NCBI GenBank assembly: GCA_949752795.1
Contig: OX457074.1
Coordinates: forward strand, 28,319,980-28,383,979
Direction of reading: 5' to 3'
Length of the DNA stretch: 64,000 bases
From: Hyperoodon ampullatus
Lineage: Eukaryota > Chordata > Mammalia > Artiodactyla > Ziphiidae
Position 1 is the stretch's first letter; the number at the start of each line of letters is the position of its first letter. Under the pieces are notes generated by a model. That model was not told the origin of the DNA, ran no database searches, and saw only the letters and a list, made by a program, of their open reading frames with translations. The translations under genes were made by a program, and so were the position numbers. Below are positions 46,061-58,868 of this stretch, piece by piece.

Positions 46061-46798
46061 CACTTTCTTTACCCCCTTTCTCCGCCCCCTCCTCGGAAAT
46101 TCTCATTGGGCCACAAGCACATCAACAAAAATAAAAACAGAGGATTTTCTTGAGCTAAGGGACTGCAGCTTTATCTAAGGAACTTTGATTGCTCTCCCCC
46201 CAAATTATTTGAGCCTTGTGCACCCTCCCCTTTGCTGAGGATCGTCCAGCCAGGCTAGAAAATCAGGGTCTTAGGATTCTTCTTGGATTGAGACCCTCAG
46301 GTTGTTTTTGAAACTCAAAATTGTTGTTCCTTCACCCTCACCACTTACACTTTTCAGGCAAATCGTTAATAGATGTGTAACTGCAGAGACAGTGGATGCC
46401 TAGAGTTGGGCGGGGGAGGGGGGAGGAAGGCGTCGTCCTGGCAGTTTGTTCTTCATTCTGCCCTCTCTTCAACTCGTATGAGTGGATTTCTTCTCCGTCA
46501 TCTCTTCTTTTTTCTCCTTCTTTTTCATTTGATTTATTGAAAGTAAGGTCAGTCAGATATGACATTTTTATGTTTGGATTTTAAGAACACTTTCTAATTA
46601 TTCTTTTATCACACAGAGAGGAAATGTTTTTGTTTTAAAGTAAAGCAAACAGACTCATTTACAAAGCTGCATACTGTACCATTTTGGTAACTTTTCCATT
46701 TGAAATTTATATGCCCTTTCACTTGAGGCTGATAGAATGTTTGCTACATGTCTCTTACTGGTGTTGTCTAGACACATTTTACTTTTCTGTTTATCTCA
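46061..46798 (+). other. putative first intron of plus-strand transcript
   Basis: GC content falls away quickly. No repeat is recognised until SINEs far downstream. It ends in the pyrimidine-rich acceptor ttttctgtttatctcag. Confidence 0.4.
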
Positions 46799-46799
46799 G

Positions 46800-46841
46800 G
46801 AATTGGATGAAGTCATTGATGACTAAAGAACTACAGTGCTG
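46800..46841 (+). other. predicted small exon, non-coding
   Basis: Acceptor tttatctcag, then 42 bases ending gtgctg|gtgaga. A second donor, gtaag|gtgaga, 14 bases on would give a 56-base exon (to 46855). It contains an ATG with a 12-codon frame only. Supported by splice signals alone. Confidence 0.4.
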
Positions 46842-46855
46842 GTGAGATGTGTAAG

Positions 46856-48880
46856 GTGAGACTGCAGTTAAAAATGATTTACCTTTTTTCCTTCTTTATT
46901 TTAATCAAGTCATGAGGGTGAGACTGAAACTAAGTAACTTGATGGGGCCATCTTTATTTCCAAATCACTCACTCAGTCAAGTGGGAGTAGAGGCAGGGCT
47001 AGATTTGGAAAGGACAACTGTGTCAAGTATACCAAACTTTTCAGCTACTGGAGCTTATCCAGAGCCAAATGTTATTTGCAGCCATCCTTGATGAGTATCT
47101 TCACCAGGGGTAATTATAGTTTGCCTATTGAAATTCCCTTGTGTAACTTTAATTGAATGTCTTAATTTTATCTGTGCTTTGGTGTCCATCACTTAGTCTG
47201 CATTGAGTGTTAGTGATTGCGTATGCGGATTTTGTGCATCTACAGTTTGTGGGACTCATGTAAAGTACACCCTTTTCATTGGAAAGAATGATTTCAGGCA
47301 AATCGTGCTTTTATTTTCTGAAAAATGGAACAGTGCTTGGCTCTCTCATAATTATTTGGAAATAAAAATGATAGTGTTGCATTTTGGTTAGGTTATTAGG
47401 GATAAGACTGGCTTGTCATTATCTTCTGGTCACATGTAGTGTGTGAATTCAGAGTGTTGCTTTATTTAATCTAACTCATAAGGCTTTGGATTTATAGAAC
47501 GTTATGAATACAGGGTCAATGAACAGTCAGTATTCTGTACTGGTGAGAAGGACAGTGTTGCTAATTTTACATTCTTCACAAGCAATTTTCTCAACTTTAA
47601 AAATATATCTTTTTATTTTTTTTTATTTTAGTCATTGTAGATGTACTATACTACAGTGTGTGTGAGTGTGTGTGTCTGTAAAATATTTTACTATGGTTTA
47701 TTGAGAAAATGTAAGTTGTTACGGTAGATTGGTTACTGCAGGGTTTTGTTTATTTTTCCTTTAACACATCTGAGTAGCCTTTGAATTTTGAAATTCACTC
47801 ACAAAGTTTTCATCTCTATGACACATCTGTTTAAGAAGAGTAAGCTGTGCTTTATTTTATTCCAGATTGAGGCATACAATTGACATTTTTGCCTTAAAAA
47901 AAAAACTTGGGAGGGGAAGGTGGACATAAACCAAGATCTTTTTGTAAGTGCACACACCACATTTGCTTGTGTTTGAAACTCAGAAGTGCTTGTGTGTATT
48001 ACATATATTTTTATTTTTATTCTTAGCAGAGCAAATATGGATTTTAAAATTTATTTATTTTCAGCTTACAGATGGAGGCATATTCATGCCTTAGACCTCC
48101 CAATCTGTACCTTTTATCTTTTTTTTAAAATACATATTACTTTGTGGAAAGAACCAATGATCTACTTTTGGGCCTATGGAGATGTTTGTTTATAATCCAA
48201 AAGGGATTATTTAGAAATAGGTCATTTTGTGTGGCTAGTGTTGTTTGGCCTGAGCTGTGTCAAGACATTTTCCACAATTTTCACACGTGTAGACCATGTG
48301 AAGTGTTAGTATTGACTTCAAAGTGAAGTTGGTGGTTGGCCACCGAACAGGTTGTCACACGAAGCATTCTAAAATGGGAAATGCCATAGTACTGAAGTTT
48401 GTGGTGAAGCGAGGGTCTGTGTCTTTGAGTTGAATGAAGACATAGCTTTTTTAGTCTGTCCTTTTGGCTGGGAAGCTGGGACACTATTTTTAGGTAAGGC
48501 GGGAGTTTTGGGGAGTCAGTCAGTGCCTCTCTATCAGCTGATGTGCTTGATTTTTGCAGTTGTTAGCAAGAAGTTTCATTTCTAATACCGTAAGTATTCA
48601 ATCTACATTGTTTTAAAGTCTGTATACATTTATGGACAGTCCAGTGTTTTACTGGAGAAGGGAGTGATGCCAAAATAACAGGGGAAATCATTCCTACTTG
48701 CAAAGGACCTTGTGTAGTTTAAAAATATAGAGCATATTCATGAAAGGCTAAGAATATTGCAGAGGGACCTACAAATAAGTAGACCAGATCTTACACATGC
48801 ATTTTTGTCCTCTGTTTAAGAAGTAGGCATGGTATTGATATTAAATGAAATTAGTCTATAATTATCTGTCAGACTATATT
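46856..48880. other. intron-like, no recognised element
   Basis: AT-rich, unique-looking DNA with few interspersed repeats for 2 kb, unlike the rest of the window. It may hold conserved regulatory sequence. Confidence 0.35.
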
Positions 48881-48889
48881 TAAGATTCT

Positions 48890-49094
48890 TTTTTTTTTCT
48901 TTGCGGTACGCGGGCCTCTCACTGTTGTGGCCCCTCCCGTTGCGGAGCACAGGCTCCGACCGCGCAGGCTCAGCGGCCATGGCTCACGGGCCCAGCCGCT
49001 CCGCGGCATGTGGAGTCTTCCCGGACTGAGGCACGGACCCGTGTCCCCTGCATCGGCAGGCGGACTCTCAACCACTGTGCCACCAGGGAAGCCC
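48890..49094 (-). repeat. CHR SINE, short form
   Basis: tttgcggtacgcgggcctct, head ending ccaccagggaagccc. Target-site duplication taagattct at 48881-48889 and 49095-49103. Young. Confidence 0.96.
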
Positions 49095-49103
49095 TAAGAT
49101 TCT

Positions 49104-50560
49104 AAATACAGGCCCAGCACAAGATGTAAGGTCCTTTGGCCTGTTGTTCTAAATGCTTAGCAGTTTTAAATGCATAGTAGATTTGGGGCCAATTTATCAA
49201 CTTGTCGATAAACAAGAGATGGGGAGGAGCTACTTAAAAAATTATAAACAAATTGTTATGGCTGTTTATTTCCATCAACTTAGATAAGTATACATGCAAA
49301 TATAATTTGATTTCTAAATAATAGTTTGAATTGTTTTCTAGGAGAGAAGTATGATATGTGTGGAGAGTGTGGCCGCAGCAGCTTGTAGTTCATTTAAACT
49401 GCTGTGTGTAGTCAGGATGACTTTGGTAGCACTGGCTAGGAGCCGCATAAAACTTAGTGGTCTGTCACTTCACCGGTGGCTGAGATTATACTTTTGAGCT
49501 ATCCTGAATTTAATAAGGTTAATATTCCTCTTTCAAAAAGAAATAGTAGATATAACATGAAGATTTTTAATTTATATGTCTATATATGTGTGCATATATA
49601 TTTATATATGTATATATCTTTATTTTAAAAGGTACCAATTGTCTAAAGCAAATTGAAAGTTTTTCAGCATACTACTAAAGGTCATACCAACTTGTTTACT
49701 GGTGTAAATTGTACTGGGTCAGTTTCTCCAAGGGCAGGAAGTTGTCTGGTAAAGCCAGAATTTGTGTGTTCAACTTGTTTTGACCCCCAGAAACCCTGAT
49801 TCATCATTAGGTTCTTCAAAGAATGCAGGCACATTTTTTTGAGTAAACCATTGTGACGTGTGAATGTTTGTGATGTTTGTTATTTCTGTGCCATATTTTA
49901 GGTGTTCTCAGAACATCTGAATTTGCCTTTTTGCTTTCTTCTGTCGATATTCTCCTGGTGGTGAAAATATTCCTGTGAGGCGAGCTTCCTTTCAGTAGGC
50001 AATATGTGTAACTAATATAGTTTAAAAACTTATTTATTTTTATGTAAAACTGATGCATGCTATGGTAAACAAATCCAAGCAGTGCTAAGTGTATATAAGA
50101 AAAAAGATAAGAAGCCTCTGCTCTCCTTCCTCCATCGTTAGCCATGTCCCCCTAATCTGACCGTAGAAAGCAGTTGGTGTTACTTGGTGTTTGGAAGACC
50201 TCTCTTGCCTAGGTGCGCGGGCAGTAGTGAAAGCAGAGGGAGAAGTCATGGAAGGCATGGCCACTGAACCCGTTTAGATGTTAGGCAGGTATTCCACCCT
50301 TATTTCCTGTGATGTTAATTAATATTGATAATCTTAAACTTCCATTAGTTTAAGATAACTGTAATTGAATTGTTAGTGAAACACTCAAACAGTTAATTGC
50401 ATTGTCAGGTTGGTAAAGTTTTGATTTGTTGATCTTGTAAGGAAATAACTATTTGGAACTTGAATTCACGTAACCTTAGGGCTGGGAGTAATGTTGGTAA
50501 TTATCATCTGTGGAATTTTATGATGAGATGCACAGTATACTTACTATAGCTTCTATCTAG
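49104..50560. other. intron-like, no recognised element
   Basis: Unique AT-rich sequence; a decayed TA/TATG tract lies at 49578-49620. No exon seen. Confidence 0.35.
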
Positions 50561-50564
50561 TCTG

Positions 50565-50695
50565 TCTTATTTTCCAGATGAGGAAATTGAGGCCTGGAGA
50601 AGTCAAGTGACTTTCCCAAGGTCACACAGCTGATTAGTAGCAACATTAAAGCAAACTTTTATCTCTGGACCCTTATCTCAGGACTCTTGGTCCTG
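50565..50695 (-). repeat. MIR
   Basis: 'ccagatgaggaaattgaggc' and 'cccaaggtcacacagctgat' are the antisense MIR core. Confidence 0.85.
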
Positions 50696-50836
50696 GCTGG
50701 TTATGCTACATTTTACTGCAGTACTTTGGACCAAAGGACCATACGCTGTGACCACTGGATACAAATGCTTCAGAACTGATACATCAGCAGTGGTGTTCTC
50801 TAGTATGTATTAAAAGGTTCCTCCTCTCTCTTTCAG

Positions 50837-50893
50837 AAATTATAAAGAGCTCTGATGGGCTCTTTGTGTGATACCCAGTGCAGTGAACTGCAG
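50837..50893 (+). other. predicted exon, non-coding
   Basis: Strong acceptor tcctcctctctctttcag and strong donor gcag|gtgagtaagg bound 57 bases. All three frames contain stops or are very short. It could be a 5' UTR exon of the transcript from 45.5 kb. Confidence 0.4.
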
Positions 50894-50899
50894 GTGAGT

Positions 50900-52140
50900 A
50901 AGGTCTGGGAGAGCCTTATTTACAAAGCAGCAAGGACTTGGTAATGCCTGAGGAAAAGACAAAAGGGACTTAATCTAGAGGAGGGTGTCTGGTCAGCAAG
51001 ATGAGGTGGGACAAGGTGGAGGAAGTAGGGCCCTGGTGCAGCAGTGGTGACCTGGCTGAATTGGTTACTTCTGGAGCCGACTGGATGATGGTGAACCTAC
51101 TCCAAATAGACTGCCTGATGCTTTGTCAGTTTGTTTGAAGAGAAGTGAGGGTAGGTTAATCTTCCACTTTTGTTTTGAATGAGTAACTGCACAGGGATTC
51201 AACCTATCTGCATATGATTGGATCTTCAGAGGTCCTTCAGTTTTTGTGTCAACATTCTTGAGTGTTGATCACCCAGTGCTCTGATGAACGGGTTAAGTAT
51301 TAAATTGTTTGTTTTCCTGTTATGTACTATGTGTGTATTGTCATGAATGACTATATATCCGCATTTTTGAGGATCTGGATACCAGGAACATTACAATGGA
51401 AACAGAAGGTTAAACGTTTTTCCTAATGGTTGTATTAGTCCTTTAGATTATTTGTTTACTGCTGAAATGCCCTAAGAGTGTTATTTTAGTCTTGAGTATT
51501 TATTATTTCACAGTAATTAATCTTCTTGGTCCATTATAGTATCTTGGCCATTCAGTATTAAACTAAGAAAATGGTAATACTACAGAAAAAACAATTAGAA
51601 GACAGTTTTCATATTGTCCTTGTGGGGCATCAGTGCTAAAATTATTTTTTTCATATATTGTTAATGCTAGTCCCAGAGACTATAATGAGACAATGCTATA
51701 TACTTTTAGGGTTTATAATTAAACTTAGGCTTGGCTACTTATTGATTGCTAAAGTAAAACATTGTTGTAGGGGTTCTTTGTTTCTTGAGTTAGGGAAGTT
51801 TGCACGATTCATCCCCCACAGGTTCATGGGGATGATCAGAAGGCTAGTTGAGCTGGTTTCTTGGTCCTTGGAAAGCTGGGATGTGGGTTGTCATAGGTCA
51901 TTGTGATAAGAAGTACATGAGCGTTCTGAGTTAAGGCCAAAGTGAGCAGTAAAAGAGAGGTGTGGACCTCTTCCTGAGACGATATCGAGTTTGCATCCTG
52001 GGACCCCTAAGTTTCCTCAATATGGTAGAACTTTCTCTGTTAAATTATAAAATAATTTAAGCATTGCTATTAAGTAAATTGTTAAATATTTGGGCTACTA
52101 CCCCTAAAACAGTTGATTTTCTTTTTGTCATTCTGTTAAA
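50900..52140. other. intron-like, no recognised element
   Basis: An 82-codon plus frame at 51658-51906 has no recognisable domain. Nothing else seen. Confidence 0.35.
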
Positions 52141-52149
52141 TATATACAT

Positions 52150-52740
52150 ATATATACACACACACACACACACATATATTATTGTACTCATTTTTAATTA
52201 TAATGCATATAATTTGAATTTTTTCTACTTATTTGATTATGAAACATTTCCATGTTATGGTTGTCACAATTTTAATTGACATGATTACACTTTGAGAGGC
52301 TGGAAAATATTTCATCAAGTCATGCCATCAATAATTTACTTAAATCTTTTGATGTTAAATATTTATGTTGCTGGCTGGTTTTCAGTTAATACTTCAATCT
52401 ACGTTATTGTAGTTATTATTGTATTTTTTTCTGGCTAATTATATCTCTAGGATAAATTTTTGAATGCATTATTGTGTTAAATGGTATGAATGTTTTTATG
52501 GCTTTTGATATATATCGCCATACTGTTTTTCAAGAATGTTATACCAGTTTGTACTACGAACAGATATACAGATGTACCTGTTTCACCATAACTGGATATA
52601 AATACATTTTTTCCTTAAATGATTTTGCTTACTTAATAGTGTAAAGTGGCATTTGTACTTCTTTGTTGTATAATGTTGAATTTTTCTCTTTGAGTCTCTT
52701 CATGGTGAATTGTTTGTTCATATCCTTTGCTATTTTAATC
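52150..52740 (-). repeat. ancient L1M
   Basis: Antisense L1M: 'gattatgaaacatttccatg', 'atatctctaggataaatttt' and 'gccatactgtttttcaagaa'. Includes a (CA)9 run at 52156-52174. Confidence 0.65.
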
Positions 52741-52744
52741 AGTA

Positions 52745-53095
52745 AACTATCGATGTGGGCTTTGGATGGTAAGACAAGTATAACCAGCTAATAAACAGGT
52801 GATTATTAAAAAGATGATCAGAACATGTTCGGGGAGAATGTTCAGAGAGTCTAGTCTGGATGGTAAGTTTTCTTGAGAACATAGTGGTTGAAGGGGAACG
52901 GGTGAGTTATTCCAAGGTTCAGCTCAGCACATGTTTAGTGCGCATCCGTTGTGTACCACGTGTTGCGTCCTCTTAGTGCTTCTCAAGTCATCATGGCGTA
53001 TACTTGGCTGAAGGAGGAGGCTGCTTGAGGCTGCTTGAGGCTTGACTTGTGGGACTTTGGCTGCTGACGTCTCTTTGTGGAGGGCTGAGGGGATG
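52745..53095. other. no recognised element
   Basis: Contains a short direct repeat at 53020-53042 (gaggctgcttgaggctgctt). Otherwise unremarkable. Confidence 0.35.
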
Positions 53096-53099
53096 AGTG

Positions 53100-53910
53100 A
53101 CTAGAACCTCTTTAGCTGATTCAGGGCATACCACAGCGCCACGGCACAGTCTTTGAGAAGCTCTGTTCTGAAGGATACAAAGATGAATAAAGCATCATTT
53201 CCTCTGACAAGGAGCGAATCATCTAGTAGAGAGAGTAGGGGCACCAAAACAAGAAAGGAATAATAGGAATTTGAAGGGTGCTGTAAGAGGGGTTCAGACA
53301 AGGTGCTTAGGGGTTCAGTGGAGGGAGTGATACTGCGCCCTTGGGGATGTAAGGGAACACTTCAACTGAGGAGGTGGCATTTAAATTGCGCCACTGTGAA
53401 ATTGAGGTGCCAGGGCAAGAAGAGGGCATTCTGGAGGGAAGGGTAGCTTGAGCAAAGGCTGAGGGGTGGTGTTGGAAATGAGGTGGATGTCCGAAAACTG
53501 AGTATCCAAATTACCCGGACCCTGGGTTACATGAAAAAACATAGTGGACAGTGAGGCTGTTGAGAGGTCATGACTGGGTTTTGGAGAATGCATATGATGG
53601 ATGGTCAGTGAGGAGAAACTAGAGACAGGGTTTTCAGTCAAGTTCATGGTACTCCTCCAGGTGAGGGATGATGAGTGCCTGAGTTAGTGTGCTTGGGAAT
53701 GAAAGGAGGTGGTGGAGTCAAGAGATACTTTGGAGGTTCAACAGAGAGATGTGCTGACTGATTAGGTAGGAGGGGAAGGAACAGTCAGTTCTGTGTCTTA
53801 AGTCAGAGATGATGCTGAGGTATTTGTGGTTGGATGGCTGGCAGAATGGGACAGCAGGAATACAGAAGTCAGGAGGAAGAGCAGGTCTTAGGGGTTTAGA
53901 ATAGAGAAGA
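53100..53910. repeat. L2 relic
   Basis: 'ggatacaaagatgaataaag', 'caaggagcgaatcatctagt' and 'gggaacacttcaactgagga' resemble the L2 body. Heavily diverged. Confidence 0.5.
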
Positions 53911-54484
53911 GACGATTTTGGTTTTGTGTGTTGAGTTTAAGGAACTAGTAGAAAGGTGAAATCAGAATCTTAACCCTGGAAGGAACAGATGCGGAAGTTC
54001 GGGGCCCAGAGGAGCTTGAGGGACCAGTGAGGTCTCACAGTTAGATAAAGCAGAGTGAAGACTGAAGCTTCGTGATTCCAGTCCAGCACTCTCTTCAGTG
54101 CCTCAGACTGAGAAACTTCTCTGCTGTGGTGTTTTCCTCGCACCCAGGTGTGCTCAATAGGAAGTTGGAAGTGGCAGAGCTTATGTTGGGAGTGAAGAGT
54201 TTATTTTTTAATTACATTTTTTTTATTATGGAAAATTTCAGATGTATAGAAGTGGAAAGGGTATAATCAATCCCACTGTACCCGTTGTTCAAGTTTAATA
54301 GTTAGTAATGTTGTTTCATCTGTTTCCTCCCTCTCCATCAATTCTATTGAAGCAAATTGGATAAAGTGTTTTGGTGAACTTGAACTCTGGGTATCTGTAG
54401 TTAAGGAGAATTGAACACTTCAGTAGGGTATGTTCTGAGCTTTCTGGGTGGGGGTGTAGAGTGAACAGAAGTAGCATTAATTGC

Positions 54485-54612
54485 CAGAATTCCTGGGCAA
54501 ATCACTTATGTCTTCTGAGCCTTCGTTTGTCTGTGAGACGGAGGTAATAATGGCAGTGTCACAGAATTACCTGAGATAAGGTGTAGAAAATGCTGTGTGA
54601 ACTGTGAGCCTG
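54485..54612 (+). repeat. MIR
   Basis: 'ctgggcaaatcacttatgtc' and 'ttcgtttgtctgtgagacgg' are the sense MIR core. Confidence 0.7.
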
Positions 54613-54828
54613 AAGTGTTATGCAGATTTTAGTTGTTGGTAATAACAGAAAGGTAGTGCTATTCCTTTGGGCTTCTGTGTTGCTGGCATTCAATACATTT
54701 TTATTATTCAACAAAGAATTATGTGAGGTACCTGAGGCTTCAACAGGGAACACAACAGACAAAATCTCAGCTCTCCTGGAACCCATGTTCTAGGTCTGGA
54801 GTATAATAGGAAGCTAATACCTTAATAG

Positions 54829-55045
54829 TGATTAGTGTGGGCCATGCACTGTTCTGAGTGCTTTCATATTTTACCCTATTTAATTCTTGCAGTAATGCCT
54901 TGAAGTGTAGCACTGTTATGATTCCCATTTTGCAGATTTGGAAATCAAAGCAGATTTTTAAGCAGATTGCCTCAGGTCACAATGCCAGGATTCAGATTCA
55001 GGTAGAGCTGGCTTCAAGCCTATACTCTTACCCCTGTGCCATTAA
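54829..55045 (-). repeat. MIR
   Basis: 'gggccatgcactgttctgag', 'cccattttgcagatttggaa' and 'tcaagcctatactcttaccc' read as an antisense MIR with most of its length. Confidence 0.85.
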
Positions 55046-55049
55046 AACG

Positions 55050-55800
55050 CTTTAGCTCATTCATGGTGTACTAGTGTTTGGTACAAATAAATAAGGTAGG
55101 CCCTGATTGAAATTATTCCTAAACAAGTAAGTGTTCTCTTCTTGTGGGAGAAAAAAAGGACAAAAACAAATGAAAAAAAATGGCAGTACATAGTTCTCTG
55201 TGGATGGGGGTATATTAATATTCTTACATAGAAAAGAATGTTTCTTCCTAACTTTTTATAGGCTTCACCAACTTTCTTGGTTCCTTTAGATACAAATGGC
55301 CACCTCAGTGGCACGGAGTCATTTTCCTGCTGGTACTTGGGAAGAGTCTCTTCTTGAATGAATCTCCTTCTTGCTTACAATTCTTCTTTTTTCTCCTACT
55401 ACTCTCTTTCCTTACCTTGGGGCAGTTCCCTTCTCTGATTTCCCCTGTTGTCTGATCCTCCTTTTCCTCACAGCTGTGGTGTCCCTTCCCAGTCACATCA
55501 GCTGCCCATGTTCTCAGGGATTTCCTTCCTTCTGCCTTTGCCTTCTCTTCCCTAGCCTGCCTCTGTCCGTCTTCTTGGGCCTTACCCTCTGTTGTGGCTC
55601 TTCTGAGTTTCTTCAGTGGGACTAACGTCAGGACCAATTTCTCGCCTCTGGCTCTGGCTCTGCCCTGCCAGCTCGTGGTTCTCTTTCCTGGGCAGGGAAG
55701 ATGGGGAAATGGGCAGTGAGGATTCCTTAAGTTTGCATCAGGATTAGGATAGGGCCTCACTCCTTTTAAGGAGGGTTAGGAGGGTATTATGGCTTGCATA
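55050..55800. other. intron-like, pyrimidine-rich, no recognised element
   Basis: T/C-rich sequence at 55330-55620 yields a 151-codon Lys/Arg-rich minus frame and an 84-codon Leu-rich plus frame; both are composition effects. No domain. Confidence 0.35.
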
Positions 55801-55809
55801 CCTGTGGGT

Positions 55810-56575
55810 TTTTTTTTTGAATATTGTTAAAATATACATAACATAAAATTTACCATTTTCATCATTTTAGCATACAATTCAGTGTCATTAAGTGCATTCA
55901 CATTGTTGTACAACCATCACCACCATCCATCTCCAGAACTCCATCATCTTCCCTAATTGAAGTCTGTTCTCATTAAACACTAACCCTCCATCCCCCTCTC
56001 CCTCAAGCACCTGGCAAACATCATTCTACTTTCTGTTTCTAAGAATTTGAATAGGGTCCATTCATACCATAGGTACCTCATATAAGTGCACTGCTACAAT
56101 ATTTGTCTTTTTGTGACTGGCTAATTTCACTTAGCATGTCTTCAAGGTTCATCCATATTGTAGCCTGTGGCAGCATTTTCTTCCTTTTTAAGGCTAAATA
56201 CTATGCCATTGTATGTAAATACCACATTTCTAAAAATCCATCCAGTTTTTGATAGACACTCAGGTTGCTTCCACCTTTTGGCTGTTGTGAATAATGTTGC
56301 TGTGAACTTGGGTGTATACATATCTGTTCAGGTCCCTACTTTCAGTTCTTTCGGGAAATACCCAGAAGTGGAATTGGTAGATCCTTTTGTAATTCTGTGT
56401 TTAATTTTTTGAGGAATCCCCATATTGTATTCCATAGCAGTAGCACCATGTTATGTCCACCAGAAATGTAAAAGGGTTCCAATTTCTCCACACCCTCTCA
56501 AACAGTTATTTTCTATTTTTTTTATAGTAGCCATCCTAATGGGTGTGAAATGATAATATATACTTGTTTTTAAAG
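55810..56575 (-). repeat. L1M 3' UTR and ORF2 end
   Basis: 'aatatacataacataaaatt', 'tgtacaaccatcaccaccat', 'ggttcatccatattgtagcc', 'aaatacccagaagtggaatt' and 'ccacaccctctcaaacagtt' are antisense L1M. Confidence 0.88.
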
Positions 56576-56579
56576 GTGT

Positions 56580-57595
56580 TTTATGTAGAATAATAGAATT
56601 TCAGGACTGGAAATGGTATTAAAGATTTCCGATTCAATTGGCTGTAGACAGCAACGAATGTTCTCGTATGTCTTAGCATTTTCACTTCTTTCTCAGTTGG
56701 AGAAAGGCATTTTGGGCAGATGGGTCTCCACTGGATCTTCGGCTCAAGATGAACTATGTCTGACCCAGGCAGGGTACATGGAATGCAGCTTTGCAAGAGA
56801 TCTGCTCTGCTCTTCTGCCAGTGACTCTCTTTCTTATACTTCTTTACAGTTTCCAACTGTGTCTTCTGGGTTATTTAATCTTCTTTCCAGCTTCTTTAAG
56901 GGATAAGTTAATTGTATTCAAATAAACATTCTTATTTAAATAAAACTAGGTAAGTTAGCAGTTAATGAGCCCAAGATCTGTATAAACTGCTCAGATGATT
57001 AAAAGACTGTATTCAATATCAATTTGAAGGAAACCTAAATATTACTCCTGGATGTTAGCTATAATTCCTTACTATGTAAAATAAGTCATCCCTTTTCAAT
57101 TTTTTTTTTAAATTTGGAGGAGATGATTTAAGCAGCATAAAATAAAATATATTTTATATTTATGAGAAGATTATAACTTCTGGATTAGTTTGGGTTTTGA
57201 ATCTTTTTTAAGTTAAAGAAAACTGTTAGTTAAATTTATATTATGAAAATCTTTATGCCTACAGCAAAGTTGTAAGAATAGTATAATCAATACCCAATTG
57301 TTAGCGTTATGTCATAATTTGCCTTGTCTCTCTTTCTCTGTCAAATAGATAGAATTTTTTTTTCCTGAGCCAGCTGAAAGTAAGTGGCAGACATCTTAGA
57401 TGGCATTTCATTCATACTTCATCATGTGTCTCCTAAGAATGAGGACATAGTTCTTCATAAACATAATACCATTATCACACTTAAGAAGATAATTCAGTAA
57501 TACTAATAGTTATACTATCAGATATCAAGTCCATGTATAATTTTTTCTATTTCTTCCCAAAATATATTTTATTTCTTTAGTTTGTTTTTGACTCT
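56580..57595. other. intron-like, no confident element
   Basis: AT-rich; L1-like text around 57240-57500 ('gcagacatcttagatggcat') is possible but not certain. Confidence 0.35.
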
Positions 57596-57602
57596 TTAGT
57601 TT

Positions 57603-57885
57603 CTTTTTTTTTAATTAATTTATTTATTTTTGGCTGCGTTGGGTCTTCGTTGTAATGTGTGGGCTTTCTCTAGTTGCGGCAAGCAAGGGCTACTCTTCAT
57701 TGTGGTGCACGCGCTTCTCACTGTGTTGGCTTCCCTTGTTGTGGAGCACGGGCTCTAGGCGTGCGGGCTTCAGCAGTTGTGGCACACGGGCTTAGTTGCT
57801 CTGCAGCATGTTGGATCTTCCCGGACCAGGGCTCAAACCCGTGTCCCCTGCACTGGCAGGAGGATTCTTAACTACTGCCCCACCA
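57603..57885 (-). repeat. CHR SINE, long form (left unit of composite copy 1)
   Basis: tttttggctgcgttgggtct tail side, long-form body, tRNA head ending at actgccccacca. The usual terminal ggaagccc is missing; the SINE joins directly to a non-SINE linker at 57886. Confidence 0.93.
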
Positions 57886-57939
57886 GTTATTCTTTTATAA
57901 AAAAATTATTTCCTCATTTGTTTTTATGTGATGATGCCT
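57886..57939. repeat. shared linker, copy 1
   Basis: About 53 bp of non-SINE sequence (from ttattcttttataaaaaaat to gtgatgatgcc) between two minus-strand SINEs. Nearly identical to 61830-61882. Confidence 0.95.
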
Positions 57940-58353
57940 TTATTTATTTATTTTTATTATTGTTTATTTTTGGCTGTGTTGGATCTTTGTTGCTGCGTGT
58001 CGGCTTTCTCTAGTTATGGCAAGTGGGGGCTACTCTTTATTGTGGTGCGCGGAATTCTCATTGTAGTGGCTTCTCTTGTTGCGGAGCACGGGCTCTAAGT
58101 GCGCGGGCTTCAGTAATTGCAGCACCCGGGCTCAGTAGTTGCGGCACACAGGCCTTAGAGTACCGGGCTTCAGTAGTTGCGGCCTGTGGCCTCAGTAGTT
58201 GTGGCTCATGGGCTCTAGAGCACAGGCTCAGTAGTTGTGACGTACGGGCTTAGTTGCTCTGCGGCATGTGGGATCTTCTCGGACCACGGCTGGAACCCGT
58301 GTCCCCTGCATTGGCAGATGGATTCTTAACCACTGCACCACCAGGAAAGTCCC
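57940..58353 (-). repeat. CHR SINE, long form (right unit of composite copy 1)
   Basis: tttatttatttatttttatt tail, extended long-form body with extra 'cagtagttgcggc'-type repeats, head complete to aggaaagtccc. Carries the private variant cagtaattgcagcac. Confidence 0.93.
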
Positions 58354-58650
58354 AGACATTCCTTTTTTTAATGACAATTTTGAAGAGTCCTGGTTCAAGT
58401 ATTTCATAGACTGTCCTTCAACTTAGGTTTGTGTGATGTTCTCCTCATGACTGGAATGGAGCTAGGGTTTTGGGGAAGGAGATATTTACTTTTAATATTT
58501 TGTTTCATCTATCTCTCTTGGCTTTTTATATAAGATATTCAGTGCATATAGATATATATTTTAAAAAGTAGGCTTGTAGACTATTATTTTATAATCTGCT
58601 TGCTATTTTGTAATCTGCTTGGGATGATGGTGGTCGTGGTGGTGGTATGC

Positions 58651-58854
58651 TTTTTTTTTTTTCCTGTATGCGGGCCTCTCACTGTTGTGGCCTCTCCCGT
58701 TGTGGAGCACAGGCTCCGAAAGCGCAGGCTCAGCCGCCATGGCTCATGGGCCTAGCCGCTCCACGGCATGTGGGATCTTCCCGGACCGGGGCACGAACCC
58801 GTGTCCCCTGCATCGGCAGGCGGACTCTAAACCACTGCGCCACCAGGGAAGCCC
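58651..58854 (-). repeat. CHR SINE, short form
   Basis: T-run, cctgtatgcgggcctctcac, head ending ccaccagggaagccc. Followed after 14 bases by another short-form copy in the same orientation. Confidence 0.95.
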
Positions 58855-58868
58855 ATTTCTTATTGTAT

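Noticed and set aside
45453..46106. 217-codon minus-strand open frame (and a 177-codon frame overlapping it)
   Set aside because: GC-rich CpG-island DNA rarely has stops; the composition is Pro/Gly/Arg-rich, there is no domain, and it overlaps the plus-strand promoter and exon.
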